DNA of 64,000 nucleotides from Blepharisma stoltei (GCA_914767885.1 CAJZBQ010000040.1:558001-622000); one strand, 5' to 3'; shown: positions 50,993-61,212, counted from the stretch's first letter. Notes: generated from the letters alone by a model not told the origin. Made by a program: numbers and translations.

Positions 50993-52799
50993 CTACTTAA
51001 ATGTATGAGGCCCAACTGAGCTAATTCCTGTGAATCCATCGTCATCATCAATTCCTGGACCAACATTTACTACTAGCTGTATTTTTGCAAAAACTAGGGG
51101 TAGTAGCCCTGAGTAAGTGTATGAAATAATAAAGTAAGGAACTGCATAATGAAATGTAAAATCAGTTGTTGTGTCATTCAAATTAAGCAGAGCTGAGATA
51201 GAAATTACCAAATAAATAATAAACACCTAAAGAAAAGCCAAAAGAGATCGCAAATCTCACCCATCTTCTCCAATAATCAGTAAGCCACCAAAACATTGTG
51301 AGTTTTTTAGAAAGGTGCATTGATCCTGCCACCAAGCCAAAATTATAAAATATTCAAGCAGATCTATAAAAGGATGAAGAGCCTCCAACATCATATTTTA
51401 AGTTGCAATCTTTAGAAGCATTAGCGATCCATCTAATATCTATATTAGTCGTTAATGTAATTTCATCATAAATTGCTATTGCGCCAAGCAAGAGGAATAA
51501 AGTGCCAATATACCAATAAACTGAATATTTTTTGTTTGCCTTGTACCTAACTCCCCCCCATCCTTGATCGAACGATTGACTGTCAAAATTCCTAAAAATT
51601 GGAGAAATTAACCCCCATCCTTGATCGAACGATTTTCATATCATGCAAATTTTTATATATATAAAAATATATTAGTTATCAAAAGCTTGGGAAGATGTAC
51701 ATAATGAAGTTGTTTTCAGAGCTTTGAGATGACAGAAAGCTGCGGAATCAACCATCCGAAGTGATTTAATCATCAACCTAGGCTTAAAAACTCAATAATC
51801 TAATAAAATAGAGATTCTTTAAAATTTTTAAAAAAAAAATTAATTTAATAAGGAACAAATTAAAATTTATACAGTTTAAAAGGGTAACTAATAAATCAAA
51901 ATATTAAAAATTGGTATTTTATGAAATTAATTCAATTTTTAGCTGTAAAAATAATTATTAAATACTCTTAACCCTCTTATTTAAAAGTAAATAAAAAAAT
52001 ATATATATATATATTTTTTATTTTATATATAAAATTGTTTTCCCAAAAAATTTTTTTTAACCCCCATCCTTGATCGAACGATGACGAGTCGTTCGATCAA
52101 GGATGGGGGGGGAGTAAAGCAACTTTTCATAGTTAAATTCATGATTTTCTTATCAAAAGCAAAACAAATAATAATAAATACATAGCCATAGCAATAAGAA
52201 ATAAAAACTTGATGAGGATAATGCTCTCCCATGTATATTCCTCCATATCCTAGAGTTCCCAGAATTATATATGTGCAAGAATAAACGATTGTTTTGATTC
52301 ATTTATCTTTTTTTTGAAAAAATTCCACACTGAGTGACCCATAAACGACTGTTCCAAGCATGCATTCTGGGGAAGGCAAACCAAAGCCATTGTCACAGGA
52401 TATTCCTTTTATATCGTTATCACTCCAATAAGGTCTTGGCTCTCCATAGATTAAAGATATTAAACTGCTCAAGTACATTGAAAAACATCATATCAAAATA
52501 AGCCTTATTGCTCTTCTCGGGTCATAAATATGATAAAGTGCTGGAGCAACTGCAAGTAAAAAGACGTTGTCAGCTATATAGGATAAATATCGAAAGAAAT
52601 TATCAGAAGATTCAGTTCTTGATTTTTGTATATGAAGAACAATTCTTTCTCCTACATCCTCTATTGTTCCTCTTAATATTAATTCTAGTGGAACTACTAA
52701 GACCAAGACTAGGAGAGCAAGACCTTTCACAAGAAGAGGTACAGTAATTAGCTGATCCTCTGTAATTGGCTTCTTTTCTTTTCGATATCGAGAAAGCAT
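50993..52799 (-). CDS. PAP2-like multipass membrane protein with degenerate active site, interrupted by an IES
   Basis: ATG 52799; IES 51548-52114 and intron 51193-51208 (gtaatttctatctcag) removed; TAG 50993; 407 aa. At least eight hydrophobic helices. Remnants of the PAP2/glucose-6-phosphatase signature: GEPRPYW (KxRPxW-like), GLPSPECMLGTVVYG where PSGH is expected, and GGIYMGEHYPHQV where (S)R...H...D is expected. The motif-2 His is replaced by Glu and the motif-3 Asp by Gln, so classical phosphatase activity is doubtful. It may be a lipid-binding or scaffolding relative. Several Trp are TGA. Confidence 0.65.
51548..52114 (+). mobile_element. Long family C IES with transposase remnant (567 bp)
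   Basis: TAA at 51548-51550 and 52115-52117. CTCCCCCCCATCCTTGATCG ends; word repeated at about 51614 and 52062; hairpin at right. At 51680-51796 an open stretch reads AWEDVHNEVVFRALR ... STIRSDLIINLGLKTQ-stop, like the C-terminal end of pogo/Tigger transposases (AW-x-x-V/I-P-x-E-V). The reverse copy at 61763-62318 carries the same remnant. Removal joins TGC TTT AGG TAC AAG. Confidence 0.88.
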
Positions 52800-52949
52800 T
52801 TATCTTAGCGTCACCAATTTAATATTAGTAATTTAACGAGGGAAAGAATGCTGGTGAAAGATATGAGTAAATAGTAATTTTATGAACATTTGTGCATTTT
52901 TACAGAGTTTTATATACTTTAAATTAAGCTATGAATTTTAAAATTTGGA

Positions 52950-53167
52950 TATAGCGTTTGTACGCTCTTGGTGTGCCCTCACGCTGAGTCTTTTTTTGTA
53001 GCCCTTGATAGCTGACAAATCGCCAAGTAATGACAAGTCAACTCCAAGTTTACGAAATGGATTCTTATCCAATTTGAAGCTGACTTGCCACCTCTAGGTG
53101 ATTTATAGCTCTCAAGGCTGCTATAAAATATTCAGCGTGAGGGTAGGCATTTGGCGTGCCTACGCTA
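52950..53167. mobile_element. Family F fold-back element, intergenic (218 bp)
   Basis: TA at 52950-52951 and 53168-53169. Terminal inverted repeats of about 80 bp at roughly 75 percent identity: TAGCGTTTGTACGCTC ... TGCCCTCACGCTGA against the inverse of TCAGCGTGAGGG ... GTGCCTACGCTA. It has GC-rich arms, unlike families A-E. The related copy in the MFS gene shares TATAGCG ends. Confidence 0.75.
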
Positions 53168-53305
53168 TACTCTAGACTAGTTTTATATTTCTACCGAATC
53201 AAGGGCATGTTAATATATTTTAATAAAAATTTATTTATTAAGTTATATTTATAATATAATCTATATTGAAAATTATTAGCTACTTTAAAAATTAATAAAA
53301 ATAGT

Positions 53306-53608
53306 TACTATCCCTCTTTAAACTGGAACAAAAATATATAAAATTTTTAATAGGTGAAGATAATAATTTTATATAAATACTTTGACCTAATTTAATGCAG
53401 GGGGTTCACTTAGAATGCTATTTAAAATATTAGCACACTGAATCAGTTAATTTTTTTAAATTAATTCTTCGTAAAAATAAATTTAAACTCAAAAATATTG
53501 CATTCACCTTTTAATATTGAAAAATTTTCAAAAATTTTTTACATTATAAAGCTTAACCCCTCTTTAGATGGGAACAGATTTTTTTGTTCGATTTAAAGAG
53601 GGGAGGAG
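53306..53608 (+). mobile_element. Family B MITE, intergenic (about 303 bp)
   Basis: TA at 53306-53307 and 53609-53610. Left CTATCCCTCTTTAAACTGG, right GGGAACAGA...GTTCGATTTAAAGAGGGGAG. The body keeps TTTGACCTAATTTAATG and a CACTGAATCAGTTAAT word found in the copy at 55848. Confidence 0.75.
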
Positions 53609-53714
53609 TAAGTAAAATTATAATATCTAACATACTTCAGCACAAGAAATATATAATTCAGTTTTAAAACAAATCCCTTTTAAATTTAGATAAAAGATAT
53701 AGTGGTTAATTTAA

Positions 53715-54083
53715 TTTAGAGTAATGTACATAAAAATGGTGTAGTGAGCCAACCCCCTTCTTAACTCCTATATATAATCTCTCTTCTAGTGAGACCTCTG
53801 AGGCAGGGAGGCGCTAAGGAAAGAGCATCGCAAGGCTTTACTTGGGTTAGTAAAACTTAATGTTGGGCAAAAAATTGACCCTTTTGAATTTTTTATAGTG
53901 GGCAATCTTTGCTGATGCGCTCAATACGGTGACGTAACTCATCCAACTGGCGAATAGCGAGCACAACCTTCGCGGTGCTGTGAAGCGCGAGCTAGCGAGC
54001 AGGCAGGGAATCGTTAGTGTTGGAAGTCCTAGGGAATAAAGGTGAAGTTTCAATTAGTCTAATTAAAATTAAAGTTAATTTAA
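53715..54083 (+). mobile_element. SINE-like retroposon, intergenic, 10-bp duplication
   Basis: GTTAATTTAA at 53705-53714 and 54074-54083. Start about TACATAAAAATGGTGTAGTG, GC-rich centre (CGCGGTGCTGTGAAGCGCGA), tail CTAATTAAAATTAAA. Divergent from the other copies; called on motif, tail and duplication. Confidence 0.65.
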
Positions 54084-54163
54084 AATAAGAATAATAATGA
54101 TTTTAACTACCATAAAATTCATATTTTGTATTATAATCACTTACAAGCAGCTAAATTTCTTAA

Positions 54164-54581
54164 TTATTTCCTAAAATTTTCCTTCGAATAGCTCTTATAA
54201 AATTCTTTGAATTTCAACAATCCTTGATATTGCTTATAGTTATCTTTCATTGTCAAATACTCTATATTTGTTCGCTTACTCAAATGAGCCACAACTTGGA
54301 TTAAACCGCAGCACACTAAAACTGAAATAAATGAAAGAATTCCTACTACCGCTAATTTATTTCTATGGAATAAATTATCGTTATTGACCTCAGAAGTTCT
54401 GCTACTCAACTGAATAAAATCTAATATAAATAATACTTGGTGGATCATCTGAAAATATTTCTTCATCAGCTATGGGACGAAAGACAGGATTTTTTTTAAG
54501 CTCTATTGCGCTTTGGAAAACTGTTTTTGAAGCTGAAGCAATTAGAATCAGGTGCAAGAGTAGGATTGCTTGAGTTTTCAT
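54164..54581 (-). CDS. Small type I membrane protein with signal peptide
   Basis: ATG 54581, 16-nt intron 54421-54436 (gtattatttatattag), TAA at 54164: 133 aa. Signal peptide AILLLHLILIASASK, a 45-residue ectodomain, a single helix (LAVVGILSFISVLVCCGLIQVV) and a basic cytosolic tail with YKQYQGLLKFKEFYKSYSK. Splicing joins CCA CCA A to AT TTT ATT CAG. No family recognised. Confidence 0.7.
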
Positions 54582-54919
54582 ATTGTAAAACGGATATGCA
54601 GTTCAGCGGGAAAGATTTACTAAAATGTTTAATTTCACTTATATATATGAAGGGTGGATGGATAATATTACTATGGCTTTATTAGATTAATGCTATAGTA
54701 AATTTTTTTCTATATTTATTTTTTGTAGTCCTTATTATTCTAAAATTTCTTGATTAAATAGATTATTATGTGTGTAAAAGAAATGATGAGTAAAAAAAAT
54801 TTTAAAGACAAATTTAAATAATTATAAAAATCATCGAACTATACGCTGAAAATGATTTATTAAATCTCTAGCTTAACTCTTTAGGTCTTTCATATTGCAA
54901 TCTAGTACGCAAACATAAT

Positions 54920-55566
54920 TTAGTGGCATCTTTTAATAATCAATATAAATTAAATGACGACATGTGTCAACCTGCCCTCTTGGCGCAGCAGTCCAGACCT
55001 TATGGCTACGGCGAACTGGGACGGACTCCGAGCTGAGAATCAAGTGTAGGCTCAAGAGTGGGTATCCGGGTAGGTTTTGGCTGCTTTCCTGTGGTTGGAA
55101 ATGGAGATGCTCAACAACGTCCTTGGATCCGAGGACCCATGGGCATTCCTCTACCGAGAAACTGGGGATTTCGGCCCAGACCACAGAGGAGCAGTCTTTT
55201 TCCTATAGCTGTCGAAGGAAGGCACTTCGCCAAGGATCATTGGAATCAAGCTTCTCCAATCGTTCGTAGCAGGGCCTCAGAAATCCATAAGCCGCTCATT
55301 CAAAAACTGAAGCCATAAGGCAAGGAGGAGACAGAAGGTATCGGAAGGGCACTCGCAAGAGGGATAGACCCTCTGGGCTGGTGTCGAAAAGTGGATGAAC
55401 CTCCCGTAAGGGAGTTCTTTGGTGACTGATCACGAATATGGCTAGCGCCTGACTTTAATAATCCTAATCCTAATCTTTTAATAATCAAGTTCTTAAAATT
55501 CTTATTATGTTTTAAATTGAATTGTCTTTGCTTAGTTTTATCATTTACATATCTTGATTTAGACAT
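54920..55566 (-). CDS. Small basic protein (33 aa) split by a retroposon
   Basis: ATG 55566; removal of 54944-55488 gives 34 codons ending at TAA 54920: MSKSRYVNDKTKQRQFNLKH... then NKNFKNLIIKRCH. It is very basic, like small ribosomal or RNA-binding peptides, but I do not recognise it. With the insert kept the frame continues for 88 residues into repeat DNA. Its size makes a chance frame possible. Confidence 0.35.
54944..55488 (+). mobile_element. SINE-like retroposon, 16-bp duplication
   Basis: ATCTTTTAATAATCAA at 54928-54943 and 55473-55488. Start TATAAATTAAATGACGACAT, centre ACCGAGAAACTGGGGATTTC, word GGGATAGACCCTCTGGGCT at about 55360, tail AATAATCCTAATCCTAATC. Best-preserved member of the long group. 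Confidence 0.85.
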
Positions 55567-55643
55567 AATTATTATTTGCTTAATAGAGCTGTTTATAATA
55601 AATTGTTAATCTCTTATCTCATATCAAATGTTTTGCTATAAAT

Positions 55644-58023
55644 ATGAGTAAAAAAGAAGCTCGAGAAATCCCCTGGAATCAAGTAAAAATTCCTATTTTA
55701 ATCCTTTTATCAACAAGTATAAATACTGCTGTAAATCATAATTAGTTTACAATACCAATTTCAGGGTTTTTTGTACTTGAAACAAAGAGTGTAGATAGTT
55801 TACAGGACATCGGCTACTATTCAGGACTGCTAACTTTTGCATTTTGCTTACTCTTGCATAAAATTGGAACAAAATATTAGTAAGATTCCCTTTGACCCCT
55901 TTAAATTAGAGCGAAATTTGTTTTCAATAGCAACAATTTATAGGTAAAAATTCCAATTTTTATATAGTTAGTGACACTGACTATAAATTAGTTTTGACCT
56001 AATTCAATTAACCAAACGCAATTAGAATATTATTTTAAAGAGTTTTTCACATTGAATCGATTAATATCTATAAAATAAATTAAATTCAAAATATTGTGTT
56101 CAATATAATTTTAATTATACAAATTTTTTTTTTAAAAAATTACTCTCTTTTAAATTGGAACAGATTTGTGTTCCAATTTTAAAAGAGTAGTTAGGCAAAT
56201 TTATTTCATGAAGATTTATAAGCTGGGCCTCTCTACAATGCGGGCACCGCTTCTTGGCATCATTACTACTATTTTTTTCAGTATTTTTAACAATGCTCTT
56301 TGGATTATGCACTTCCCTGATATCAGGAATAGCTATTAGATTTTTTGCTGGAATCTGCTCAGTCCCTCAACTAATAAGCAAAATCTTATTGAGACAACTT
56401 TCCCAGCCTTGTATGGAAAAGTTTTATCAAGTTACTTATGTTGCAGTTATTGTACAGACCATAGGGTTCGGGATTGGAATTATTATTGGTGGCACAACTT
56501 CTTATATAAAAATCAACGAAGGCGCACAAATAGGAGATTTTATTAACACACATCCTTTTCTAATCCCATCATTTATTATTGGGCTTGTTCAGTTTTTTAC
56601 ATTTATATGGGTTTTATCTCAAATTGCAGACAATCCTGCACCCATTTCTCAGCCCAAAAGTAAACCAAAGCCTACTACGAAGCCCATAAAAGATCAAGTA
56701 AAACCTGGAAAATATATAGAGCTTGAAGAGACGAAAAAGAATGAAGAAGGAAAAGATGAAGGCCCAATAACAGAGAGAAAAGAAAACCAAAGTGAAGAAG
56801 ATGAAGAAGAACTCCCAAGCTATCTCCAAGCATCAGGGATGGATTTAATACTTGCTGATTCTGAAGAGCCTAAAACGTCAAGTAGAAATGAAATCCAGTA
56901 TTTTTCTCCAAGGTATCCAGTAAAAAATATTGATTATAAAAAATGACCAATGAGTGCGAGAGGAGAAGTCGGGAAAGTTTTCCATATTGATATAGCGCAT
57001 CCACACCAATGGATCGCTATCTTTCCGATGTTTCATGAGATGATCTGAGGTTTAGTTTTATCGACAATTGTTGTCGAAATCAATTTTTAAATGGCAAATC
57101 TGGATTATCTGATGATTTTTTTATTTTAAGGGTTGGCTTCACTAGCTCTCGATCGTCTCAGAAGATGTCGGAAAGATAGTGATCCATTGGCGTAGATATG
57201 CTATAATGAAGGTGAAGAAGAACTGGCTAGAGAAAGTGATGAGCCAGAAAATAGCGAGCCAGAGCGTGCAGGAAATATTCAAAATGTTAAACATACTCAC
57301 ATTTCTTTTGTGGAAGAAGATTTTGATGAGCCTACTGAAGGAGATTTGCAGCCTCCAGCACAGAATTTTATCCTTGAAGACCCATTCAAGAGAAACTATA
57401 AGCATTTTTATGAAGAAAAAGCAGTGATTTATGCTTTGGTGCATTTGGCTATCTTTTCACTTTGCTTTGCAAGTATAGAAGAGTTTTTTATAGCATGATT
57501 TATGATACAATTTGATATGAAAAACATTGAGATAGCAGTGATTCTAAGCGTTTCATATTTATTTGGATATGCCCTTCATATTTATATAATGCCAAAGCTG
57601 CTAGACTCAGTACCTTTATGGAAGACGATAAGAATAGTTTCTTATATGCTGATAGGTCTTTCAATGTTTTTCGTCCCTATAAATTATTTTACTGAGCCTA
57701 TCTTGATTTTTATGATGCTAGTAGCCGTCATAACGCTATTTAAGTTTTCGTCCTGCATCCTGCTTACATCCTCAAGGCTATTTATTAGTGATTCTGTAAA
57801 TATTCATGACAGAGAATCTCTAGAAGTTTATGCTGATGAGCTTGAACTTGCTTTTAAAATATTCGGAAGCTTTGTTGGACCTTTATTGCTCTCAGCATTT
57901 GCTGGCATGCCAATTCCTCTCACTATAGTCCTTTGTGCATTTTTGATCTTAATTTCTTGGCTATTGACGCTTTTAAGCTTCAACCATTTCCCAAGATTCA
58001 ATGTATACCCTTATAGGGTATAA
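55644..58023 (+). CDS. Major facilitator superfamily transporter, interrupted by two IESs
   Basis: ATG 55644; intron 55731-55745 (gtaaatcataattag); IES 55848-56190 (family B) and IES 56991-57203 (family F); TAA 58023; exactly 603 codons. Twelve-helix MFS layout in two halves split by a long acidic cytosolic loop (ELEETKKNEEGKDEG ... EDEEELPSYLQ ... EGEEELARESDEPEN). N-half: ILILLSTSINTAFTIPISG, IGYYSGLLTFAFCLGKFISW, where the loop-2 motif is degenerate. Layout recalls ZIF1-like and SPX-less MFS proteins of vacuoles; substrate unknown. The family F IES sits in the acidic loop. Confidence 0.75.
55848..56190 (+). mobile_element. Family B MITE-type IES in the MFS gene (343 bp)
   Basis: TTA at 55848-55850 and 56191-56193. 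Left CTCTTGCATAAAATTGGAAC, second word CCCCTTTAAATTAGAGCG, right hairpin AATTGGAACAG / GTTCCAATTTTAAAAGAG. Removal joins TTT TGC TTA GGC AAA TTT within helix 2. Confidence 0.85.
56991..57203. mobile_element. Family F IES in the MFS gene (213 bp)
   Basis: TA at 56991-56992 and 57204-57205. Inverted repeats of about 55 bp: TAGCGCATCCACACCAATGG ... GATCGCTATCTTTCCGA against TCGGAAAGATAGTGATCC ... GCGTAGATATGCTA. Removal joins CAT ATT GAT AAT GAA GGT in frame; read through, the frame stops at 57088. Terminal pairs TAGC/GCTA differ from the CTCC ends of families A-E. Confidence 0.8.
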
Positions 58024-58056
58024 TTATAATACCTAATTACCACTATAAATAATTAA

Positions 58057-59544
58057 TTAAGATTTGCTAATATACACCCTGCACAGCGGATAATGCAACT
58101 TCATCAACTCTTTGATTCCGTCAATATACCATTCGCAGTTCACTTTTAGCCTTAGCTCTGTCAAACTTTTGAGAAAAACCCTATCTGCTTGTTTTAAAGT
58201 TTCCAAAAGGTCGTGGCCATCTGTGTACAAGCACAGCTTTTCTACACTTTCAGGCAAAGCAATAAGTTCGCAAGTTGTAAGCTCTGTCAACTCAGACCAA
58301 TGGCGTAGATACATTGAAAGATGGTGAGGTGATAAATTTGTTGAGAGTGACTGCAATGGGCATTTTGTAAAGGCATCAAAAAGATGAAACGGATGGTCAC
58401 ACACTCCTGAGAATTGAACAGGAAAAATAATCACTTTTTTAAGGATTTTGGATCTGCAGCTGAAACCTGCAGTTAGCATCTCTGAGTTTGAATAATAAAT
58501 AATGAGTTTAACAAGATTCTGAAGCCTTAAAATAGATGCACAAAAATCTGACGTCAAATTTGCACCAAATACCTCAACTTTGCTTATTAATGGGAATTTT
58601 TTCACTAAATGTCTAACTCCAAATACAGTGATGTTCCCACTAAAAGCAATCTCTGATAAATGTTTTAAATGGACACTCGGGTTTAAATCCTTGAAAATTG
58701 CATCGTCAACGCCATCACATCCTTTGATATTTAATGATTTTAAGCCAGAAGCACTGATTAATATTGTAAATAAAGACTGAGAAGACAAACGATTGCAGCC
58801 TTCGAGATTCAAAGTATGGACACGCTTAATAGGCAGTGTCATTGCTTTCTTAATGTGTGTAACTTGAAGGTTTTTGCAATCAAGCAGAGATAAGTCTTGA
58901 ATATATTGGTTTTTCTTGATTATTCTGATAACAACTTCCCCAGGAACCTCGCGGCCATTTAGAACTTTTACTTTTGTAATAAGATACGGAAGCGCTTGGA
59001 GCCATTTTCTGGACACCAAACGAAATTTTGCTAAATTCCCACCAACATAGCTGAAAATAATTCTCATGACATCCAAATTCAAATTATCCCAAACAGAGTG
59101 GTTTGGTTTTTTTCGTTTTGCTTCTGTTTCTTCAATAGCTTCAACTGCAGATTTCTTTGAAGGGCCAGCTTTTATAGTGTCTAAGAGAAGCCGAAGAGTG
59201 TCAGGCTCCGCATTGCTTATATAAACTACTGTAAGAACTGGAGGGTTTTCATATCCTCTAAAGCCATTGCATGAAGCATTATAATTCATCAATGTAATCC
59301 CTAATCTTCCATCAGCAATGCACTGCGTACTGATTTTCTGGATATTTTCATTTGTAAATCGCTTGGGGATATATTGGCTGTTTGGGATAGTAACACCTTT
59401 AGTTTTAGCTGTAATTGAAAACTGAAGTAATCCAGAGTCATGCACTGAAAAGGTGTAAAGAACATTTTGCAGTCCTGGCCCTAGGAGTTTAGCGCCATTC
59501 CTTTCTATATTTAGCTTGCATGAAAATCTTGTCACTAGTCTCAT
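58057..59544 (-). CDS. F-box protein with leucine-rich repeats
   Basis: A 495-aa uninterrupted frame. An F-box lies near residues 152-190 (WDNLNLDVMRIIFSYVGGNL, FRLVSRKWLQALP). Leucine-rich repeats follow (HTLNLEGCNRLSSQSLFTIL, LKSLNIKGCDGVDD, LSEIAFSGNITVFGVRHLVK), of the CC type found in FBXL proteins. The N-terminal 150 residues are a separate beta-rich domain. FBXL proteins select substrates for SCF ubiquitin ligases. Starts about 75 bp from the next minus gene's stop. Confidence 0.85.
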   Translation of the reverse strand: MRLVTRFSCKLNIERNGAKLLGPGLQNVLYTFSVHDSGLLQFSITAKTKGVTIPNSQYIPKRFTNENIQKISTQCIADGRLGITLMNYNASCNGFRGYENPPVLTVVYISNAEPDTLRLLLDTIKAGPSKKSAVEAIEETEAKRKKPNHSVWDNLNLDVMRIIFSYVGGNLAKFRLVSRKWLQALPYLITKVKVLNGREVPGEVVIRIIKKNQYIQDLSLLDCKNLQVTHIKKAMTLPIKRVHTLNLEGCNRLSSQSLFTILISASGLKSLNIKGCDGVDDAIFKDLNPSVHLKHLSEIAFSGNITVFGVRHLVKKFPLISKVEVFGANLTSDFCASILRLQNLVKLIIYYSNSEMLTAGFSCRSKILKKVIIFPVQFSGVCDHPFHLFDAFTKCPLQSLSTNLSPHHLSMYLRHWSELTELTTCELIALPESVEKLCLYTDGHDLLETLKQADRVFLKSLTELRLKVNCEWYIDGIKELMKLHYPLCRVYISKS

Positions 59545-59619
59545 ATTAAAATCTTGGTTTATGGATTAATAATTATTATGAAGAATGGTTTTGGAATTCA
59601 ATGGCATTTATTATAATTT

Positions 59620-61167
59620 TTAAATATTTTCATCTCTTATTGAAAAAAGTATCTTACTTTTCCTATCAATTTCTGAAGCTACCTCTACAAGCTCTTTTCT
59701 TAAAGAGGTCAAATCATAAGTGTCATCTTGAGATAAATGAAGTAAAATTCTATATCTCCCGTTGAGCTCTGAAATTTCGTTTTCAATGTCTTGCATTTGA
59801 CTGCTTTTATCATTAGCATTTTTACTCTTTTTTAAATAAGACGGAACTCTGACATGCCCATGCCTTCTTGGTGTGCTTCCAGAGCTTCTTTCTGAAGTTG
59901 TTGTAGATTCTTTTTCACTTCTTTTTAGCTTTTCTATAGTTACTACTGGAATTTTGATACTTTTTGTGCTTCTTTTAGAAGAGTTAGATCTCTTAGCTGA
60001 TACTGATCTTTCTTTCTGTGATTTTTTCAATGATTTATCTGTGCAACTTGGCCTTGATTTATCTCTTTTGGTTGTTTTTGATGATTTATGAGTTTTCATG
60101 CATTTTTTTGACTCTAATAATTTATTTTTTAGAAATTTATTTTCCTCTTCGAGTCTGCTTATTTTTTCATCTTGCTCACACAATATTTTAAATGGCAGTT
60201 AGGGATGAGTCCCTAGTCCTGATCCACCAGGCCCCACCCATAAACCAACTCAGTGAGAGAAGCCAAGCTTCTTGAGAGTTTCGGCTTGAAGAGAAGTGGT
60301 CAGTGCTGAGTCTGGTACTGACTAGAGAAGTCTGAAAGGGCTTGATTACTTTAACGGTTCGATGGTTAGGCCGATTCACCTACCGTTTTTCAGAGCTGAT
60401 ATCGTAGCTGAGCCTCAAGTAAAGAGACTCATAAGGCACTGGATGTGCGAGAGAAATTCGTTTAAATTTAAATCTTGCTCAGCCTTAATATTATCTAAGT
60501 CTCCTTCAATTTTTTCTATTTTTAGCTGATACTTTTCTATTGCATCTTTATAATTATTTAAGGCTCCATTAAGCTCCTCATTTTCTTTTTCCTTCGTTTT
60601 TATAATCTCATATAAACTTTTATTAGAATTTTCACCAAAATTTTCTTTATTTTTACATTCCATTTGCTTTTTAAAGTGTTCAACCTGAATATTTCAGCTT
60701 TCCTTATCAATTTCATACTGCTCAGAAAGGCGCTTATTTTCAGATTCCATAAAATCACATCTTGACTTCAAAAAGTTCACTTTATCTTGCAGCTGCTTAA
60801 TGACTAGATTACTGCTAGCACTGTTTCCTTCTTTTTCAGGGCAATTTTTCTTTTTTAGTTCATCATTTTCTTCAAGCAGTTTATCCTTCTCATATTCTGC
60901 GGCGATTAATTTTTCTTTCAAAATTTGTATTTCTTCTTCACGGTACACCAAATCTGGAGACTCATTCAATATTGTTGAGTAATTTATTGAAGACTGTGAG
61001 TTCTGCAAGGAATGATGCAGATTTGAAGGCGCTTTATTAACACTTTTTCGGTTATCTATTTCAATAGGAGTAGTCTGATTAAAAGAATAATTGGAAAATG
61101 AGTCTTCATCCAGCCTGTATTTGTGAACAATTGCTTCGATTTCGCTTGAAATTTTAAAAGGCTCCAT
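59620..61167 (-). CDS. Coiled-coil protein interrupted by a retroposon
   Basis: ATG 61167, one TGA=Trp near 60694, and retroposon 60179-60481 removed give 414 aa. Long coiled coils (IQILKEKLIAAEYEKDKLLE; EKYQLKIEKIEGDLDNIKAE) flank a Ser/Lys/Thr-rich segment (SVSAKRSNSSKRSTKSIK). The junction reads ATT AAG GCT GAG CAA GAT GAA AAA ATA and continues the heptads (SRLEEENKFLKNKLLESKK). Probably structural, e.g. basal body or cortex; no family recognised. Confidence 0.7.
60179..60481 (+). mobile_element. SINE-like retroposon in coding sequence, 10-bp duplication without TA
   Basis: ATCTTGCTCA at 60169-60178 and 60472-60481. Start CAATATTTTAAATGGCAGTT, core GGTTCGATGGTTAGGCCGA and CACCTACCGTTTTTCAGAGC, tail CGTTTAAATTTAA. 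The host is restored only by an exact cut between duplications; the nearest TA pair gives a frameshift. Confidence 0.85.
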
Positions 61168-61212
61168 TTAAATTTTGATTTCATAGCGTCATTAATAAAT
61201 CCTCATTTGGTT

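Noticed and set aside
53740-54040. tRNA-like or rRNA-like gene in the GC-rich patch at 53.8-54.0 kb
   Set aside because: No cloverleaf with a T-arm and anticodon could be drawn; 10-bp duplications and an A/T tail mark it as a retroposon.
54933-55318. Several 80-100-codon frames at 55 kb on both strands
   Set aside because: All fall in the retroposon 54944-55488, overlap each other, and are not conserved in the 9 kb or 21 kb copies.
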